Positions 61,576-64,000 of a stretch of 64,000 nt of DNA are shown piece after piece. The stretch is from JABCPE02 sp963516675 (lineage in GTDB: Bacteria > Bacteroidota > Bacteroidia > Flavobacteriales > Weeksellaceae): NCBI GenBank assembly GCA_963516675.1, contig CAUQBH010000002.1:1-64000 (forward strand), given 5' to 3'. Within the stretch, counting starts at the first letter, position 1, and each line of letters opens with the position of its first letter. Position numbers and translations under genes: made by a program. The notes beneath the pieces were generated by a model that was given only the letters and a program-made list of their open reading frames with translations, was not told where the DNA came from and did no database searches.

Positions 61576-62087
61576 ATGTGTGAAATGAAAATATTACAGA
61601 AAATAAATAAAATAGTATTCTTTCTATGTTTAGTTAGCAGCAAGCTTTATTCTCAAGAAGCAAACGGTTTTTATTTAACAAAAGACACAATTAAAATATC
61701 AGACCCTATAATAATCTCTGTAAAAGGAAAAGCTGGTAAAATAATAACCAGCTCCCAAGAATATAATAGAAGTAGTAATATTGAGAAATTACTGAATGAT
61801 AACAAAGCCTTTTTATATTTTGATGATAGTATGGGGATTAGGTTTTTACATCAATGATATTTGGAAAAAAAATAATTTTAAAATTCCAGAATGTGACTGT
61901 TGTGATAAAAAGAACACTATAGTTAAAGGAAATACAACTCTAACTAAACTCTCATTGACAAGATTTTATTTAGGCTTTACAAAAGTATCTTTCTATAATA
62001 AAAAAAACTGTTACTATTGATAAAAAGAAATTTCTCATAAAGAACAAAGAAAATTTCTATCCGATACTTTTCCCTTTATGTGATTAA
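61576..62087 (+). pseudogene. second frameshifted envelope-protein gene
   Basis: Starts with a signal peptide (VFFLCLVSSKLYSQ; ATG at 61576 or 61585) and reads in frame to KAFLYFDD near 61826, where a single extra base near TATGGGG moves the reading to WGLGFYINDIWKKNN. A second extra base in an A8 run (62000-62007) moves it again to TVTIDKKKFLIKNKENFYP, ending at a TAA at 62085-62087. The restored protein would be about 169 residues with CDCC near 110. Function unknown. Either a decayed gene or local sequencing error. Confidence 0.7.
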
Positions 62088-62145
62088 AATGGGAAACCTA
62101 AAATAGTTATATCTTTTATTCTAAAAAAACAGTTATGACTAAATT

Positions 62146-62589
62146 ATGAATAATACAGAAAAATGGCTAGATAAAAATGAAAAAAAGATAAGAATAATTG
62201 CTGGAATAGCCATTATATTAATGCTACTAAGGTTGGTGGTATATGCTTATTATAGAGGAAAATCATTCAGAAAGTATCCAAAATATACTATTGCTACTAT
62301 TTCTTCGGATTTTCATCATAGAAAAACAGGAAAAGGCTCAGGATATGACTATACATATACTATTAATGGTAAAAAATATGAAGGAACAAATCCCAAAGGC
62401 TATTTTAAAAAAGGTGAAAGTTATCTTATAGTTTATGATTCTACTTTTCCCAAATCTTCTATACTTTTTGAGAAAGTAAATGTAACAGATTCTACTTATA
62501 CACTACCAAAAAATGGTTGGAATTTAAGAGACATTCCATTTAAAGTAGATACACTCGCCATCAAAGAAGAAGTAAAAAAGATTTGGTAA
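62146..62589 (+). CDS. small membrane-anchored hypothetical protein, 147 aa
   Basis: One membrane helix at about 15-36 (RIIAGIAIILMLLRLVVYAYY) followed by a short beta domain (YTIATISSDFHHRKTGKGSGYDYTYTINGKKYEG, KKGESYLIVYDSTFPKSSILFEKV). Small proteins with this layout are common and unnamed in flavobacteria and sometimes sit in toxin/immunity islands. It follows two broken genes and is very AT-rich like them. Confidence 0.7.
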   Translation: MNNTEKWLDKNEKKIRIIAGIAIILMLLRLVVYAYYRGKSFRKYPKYTIATISSDFHHRKTGKGSGYDYTYTINGKKYEGTNPKGYFKKGESYLIVYDSTFPKSSILFEKVNVTDSTYTLPKNGWNLRDIPFKVDTLAIKEEVKKIW

Positions 62590-62701
62590 TCCTCTAAATT
62601 AAGTTATCTTCATTATTAAAAAATAACAACAAAACCTTAAAATCATCCAAAATAAATCCAAAAGATAAATCCCTAATCTTTTAGGTTTTAAAAATAATCC
62701 T

Positions 62702-62709
62702 TAATTTTG
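62702..62709 (+). promoter_or_regulatory. fabG promoter -7 element (TAATTTTG)
   Basis: TAnnTTTG match 18 bases before the fabG ATG. It contains an in-frame TTG that should not be taken as a start codon. Confidence 0.6.
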
Positions 62710-62727
62710 AACCAAAATAATAAGAAT

Positions 62728-63471
62728 ATGAAATTATTAGAAGGAAAAGTAGCTCTCATCACAGGTGCAGCTACAGGTATCGGAAAAAGAATAGCAGAAG
62801 TTTTTGCAGAGCAGGGAGCTAAAATAGCATTCTCCCACATCGGTCCAGATGACTTAGCAAAACAAGTAGAAGCAGACCTGAATAAAATCACCACAGCTAA
62901 AGAATACCACTCTAACGCTGCCGATTTTGATGAGGCTCAGAAACTGATAGACGATGTTATCGCAGATTTCGGGCAGATAGATATCCTTGTGAACAATGCA
63001 GGAATTACCCGAGACAATCTTCTCCTTAGAATGAGCAAAGAGGAGTGGGACATCATCATGAAAGTGAATTTGGATTCTGTTTTCAACCTTACAAAAGCAG
63101 CTATCAAACCTATGATGAAAGCAAGAACAGGGTCTATTATCAACATGGCTTCCGTGGTAGGTGTTAAAGGGAATGCAGGACAGGCAAACTATGCAGCGTC
63201 TAAAGCTGGTGTTATCGGATTTTCTAAATCTGTTGCTTTGGAGCTTGGTTCTAGAAACATCCGTTGCAACGCCGTGGCGCCAGGTTTCATAGAAACAGAA
63301 ATGACAGCTAAACTAAGTCCAGAAGTGGTACAAGGCTGGAGAGATGCTATCCCGTTAAAGAGAGGAGGGCAGACTACCGATGTAGCCAATACATGCCTAT
63401 TCTTGGCGAGTGACTTATCTTCCTATGTTACAGGACAGGTTATCAATGTAGATGGCGGTATGCTTACTTAA
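62728..63471 (+). CDS. fabG: 3-oxoacyl-[acyl-carrier-protein] reductase
   Basis: 247 residues from the ATG at 62728. Short-chain dehydrogenase with TGAATGIGKR (12-21), NNAGITRDNLLLRM, the catalytic Ser in INMASVVGVKGNAG, YAASK with the Tyr and Lys, and RCNAVAPGFIETEMT. It reduces beta-ketoacyl-ACP with NADPH in fatty-acid elongation. The NNAGITRDNLL phrase is particular to FabG rather than other SDRs. Single gene with a terminator. Confidence 0.95.
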   Translation: MKLLEGKVALITGAATGIGKRIAEVFAEQGAKIAFSHIGPDDLAKQVEADLNKITTAKEYHSNAADFDEAQKLIDDVIADFGQIDILVNNAGITRDNLLLRMSKEEWDIIMKVNLDSVFNLTKAAIKPMMKARTGSIINMASVVGVKGNAGQANYAASKAGVIGFSKSVALELGSRNIRCNAVAPGFIETEMTAKLSPEVVQGWRDAIPLKRGGQTTDVANTCLFLASDLSSYVTGQVINVDGGMLT

Positions 63472-63479
63472 AATATTAC

Positions 63480-63510
63480 AAAAGACTTTCTTCATGAAAG
63501 TCTTTTTTTA
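63480..63510 (+). terminator. terminator after fabG
   Basis: AAAGACTTTC (63481-63490) and GAAAGTCTTT (63496-63505), 5-base loop and T run. Confidence 0.92.
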
Positions 63511-63564
63511 TTTAAAACATAATGAAAGTTCATTTTTTTCGTTCTAACTAAAAAATCAAACATA

Positions 63565-64000
63565 ATGAAAAATTTATTATCAGGAATTCTATTCCTTTTC
63601 GGTGTGGTATTTATTTTTGCACAAAATGATAGAGAAGTTGGCGATTTTACTTCTCTAAAAGTCTATGACAGGATTTCTGTAGAGCTTATAGAATCCAGAA
63701 AAAACAAAGTGGAAATCATAGGCGATGGCAGTTCTAAAATCCAAGTAATCAATAAAAACGGCGAACTAAAAATCCGTACCAAAACCCTGAAACTCCTGCA
63801 AGGAAATGATGTTAAAGTAAAAGTTTATTACAATGACCTTAGTGATATTCAGGCGAGCCAAGGTTCAGAAATCACTTCTAATGATGTGTTGAAAGCTAAT
63901 CTACTAAAAATCACTTCTAATGAAGGTTCTAAAATCCAAATAAAAGTATATGTAAAACAGCTGAATGTAAGAGGAAATTCAGGTGGTGAAGTAGAACTTT
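63565..64000 (+). CDS. DUF2807 (head GIN domain) secreted protein, partial
   Basis: Starts at the ATG at 63565 and is cut by the window end after about 145 codons. A signal peptide (LLSGILFLFGVVFIFAQ) is followed by the DUF2807 beta-helix pattern: DFTSLKVYDRISVELIESRKNKVEIIG, LKIRTKTLKLLQGNDVKVKVYYNDLSDIQASQGSEITS. Such proteins form parallel beta structures of unknown role in the envelope, often with an autotransporter-like look. The C-terminus is not visible. Confidence 0.85.
   Translation, partial: MKNLLSGILFLFGVVFIFAQNDREVGDFTSLKVYDRISVELIESRKNKVEIIGDGSSKIQVINKNGELKIRTKTLKLLQGNDVKVKVYYNDLSDIQASQGSEITSNDVLKANLLKITSNEGSKIQIKVYVKQLNVRGNSGGEVEL

Noticed and set aside
62707..62727. TTG start seven codons upstream for fabG.
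   Set aside because: It overlaps the -7 element TAATTTTG, and FabG proteins begin at the downstream Met.
1..64000. tRNA, rRNA, insertion sequences, prophage genes and riboswitches.
   Set aside because: Gaps between genes were read for these; no clover-leaf pattern, transposase, phage gene or known riboswitch core was seen.

Overview
The window is a contiguous piece of a low-GC (mid-30s percent by eye) Bacteroidota chromosome, most likely a flavobacterium of the Weeksellaceae (Chryseobacterium/Elizabethkingia/Riemerella-like). The evidence is the TAnnTTTG type -7 promoter element in front of many genes, the absence of clear Shine-Dalgarno sequences, the fused murF-alr gene, Rho with a large charged insertion, a SprE/PorW-type TPR lipoprotein of the type IX secretion/gliding system, DUF4271/DUF4293/DUF4296 proteins, and many lipoproteins with an acidic patch behind the lipid cysteine. 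No tRNA, rRNA, insertion sequence, prophage or CRISPR array was seen. Region by region: 0.1-5.6 kb (minus strand) carries a small unknown protein, an LTA-synthase-like membrane sulfatase, ribH, a membrane-anchored TPR protein, apt and a lipoprotein. 5.7-14.6 kb carries a SPOR protein, a two-component system, a WG-repeat lipoprotein, oligopeptidase B, a GIY-YIG nuclease, hemD and a DUF4271 membrane protein. 14.7-20.1 kb (plus strand) has a dolichyl-phosphate-mannose-synthase-like glycosyltransferase, a DUF4296 lipoprotein, tgt, a Crp/Fnr regulator, panB, an envelope protein, a sigma-70 family factor and a tiny 44-residue gene. 20.1-31.2 kb has a GH3 enzyme, truA, a phosphoesterase, an Smr protein, a Rossmann/KdsC-like/Maf run ending in sprE, then tsaB, yraN, an LD-carboxypeptidase and a LysE exporter. 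31.3-36.1 kb is an array of five tandem paralogous lipoproteins, each with its own promoter and terminator. 36.1-46.7 kb has rnr, rpiB, dsbD, an MsbA-like ABC exporter, a DUF4293 protein, rho and a tannase-like esterase. 46.8-49.9 kb has superoxide dismutase, a lipoprotein, a 549-bp gene-free segment and pgk. 50.0-60.1 kb (minus) has DUF1963, MgtC, a methyltransferase, mnmG (gidA), ybeY, a patatin-barrel protein, murF-alr and tdk. 60.2-64 kb has rsmI, two frameshifted envelope genes, a small membrane protein, fabG and a DUF2807 protein cut by the window end. The most notable result is chromosomal-maintenance architecture. The gene-free segment before pgk (48204-48752) holds seven DnaA-box-like 9-mers in about 310 bp followed by a very AT-rich stretch. 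Four and six kb away, immediately on either side of mnmG/gidA, are two intergenic 16-bp palindromes that each differ by one base from the parS consensus TGTTTCACGTGAAACA. Together these suggest that this window contains the replication origin and the ParB-loading centromere, although dnaA and parAB are not in it. Other points of interest are the tandem lipoprotein array, Tgt and Tdk proteins that lack their usual zinc cysteines, a possible structured leader before the sigma factor, the 44-residue gene behind it, and a 1.2-kb patch where two neighbouring genes carry four frameshifts between them. Most remaining genes are ordinary housekeeping genes.
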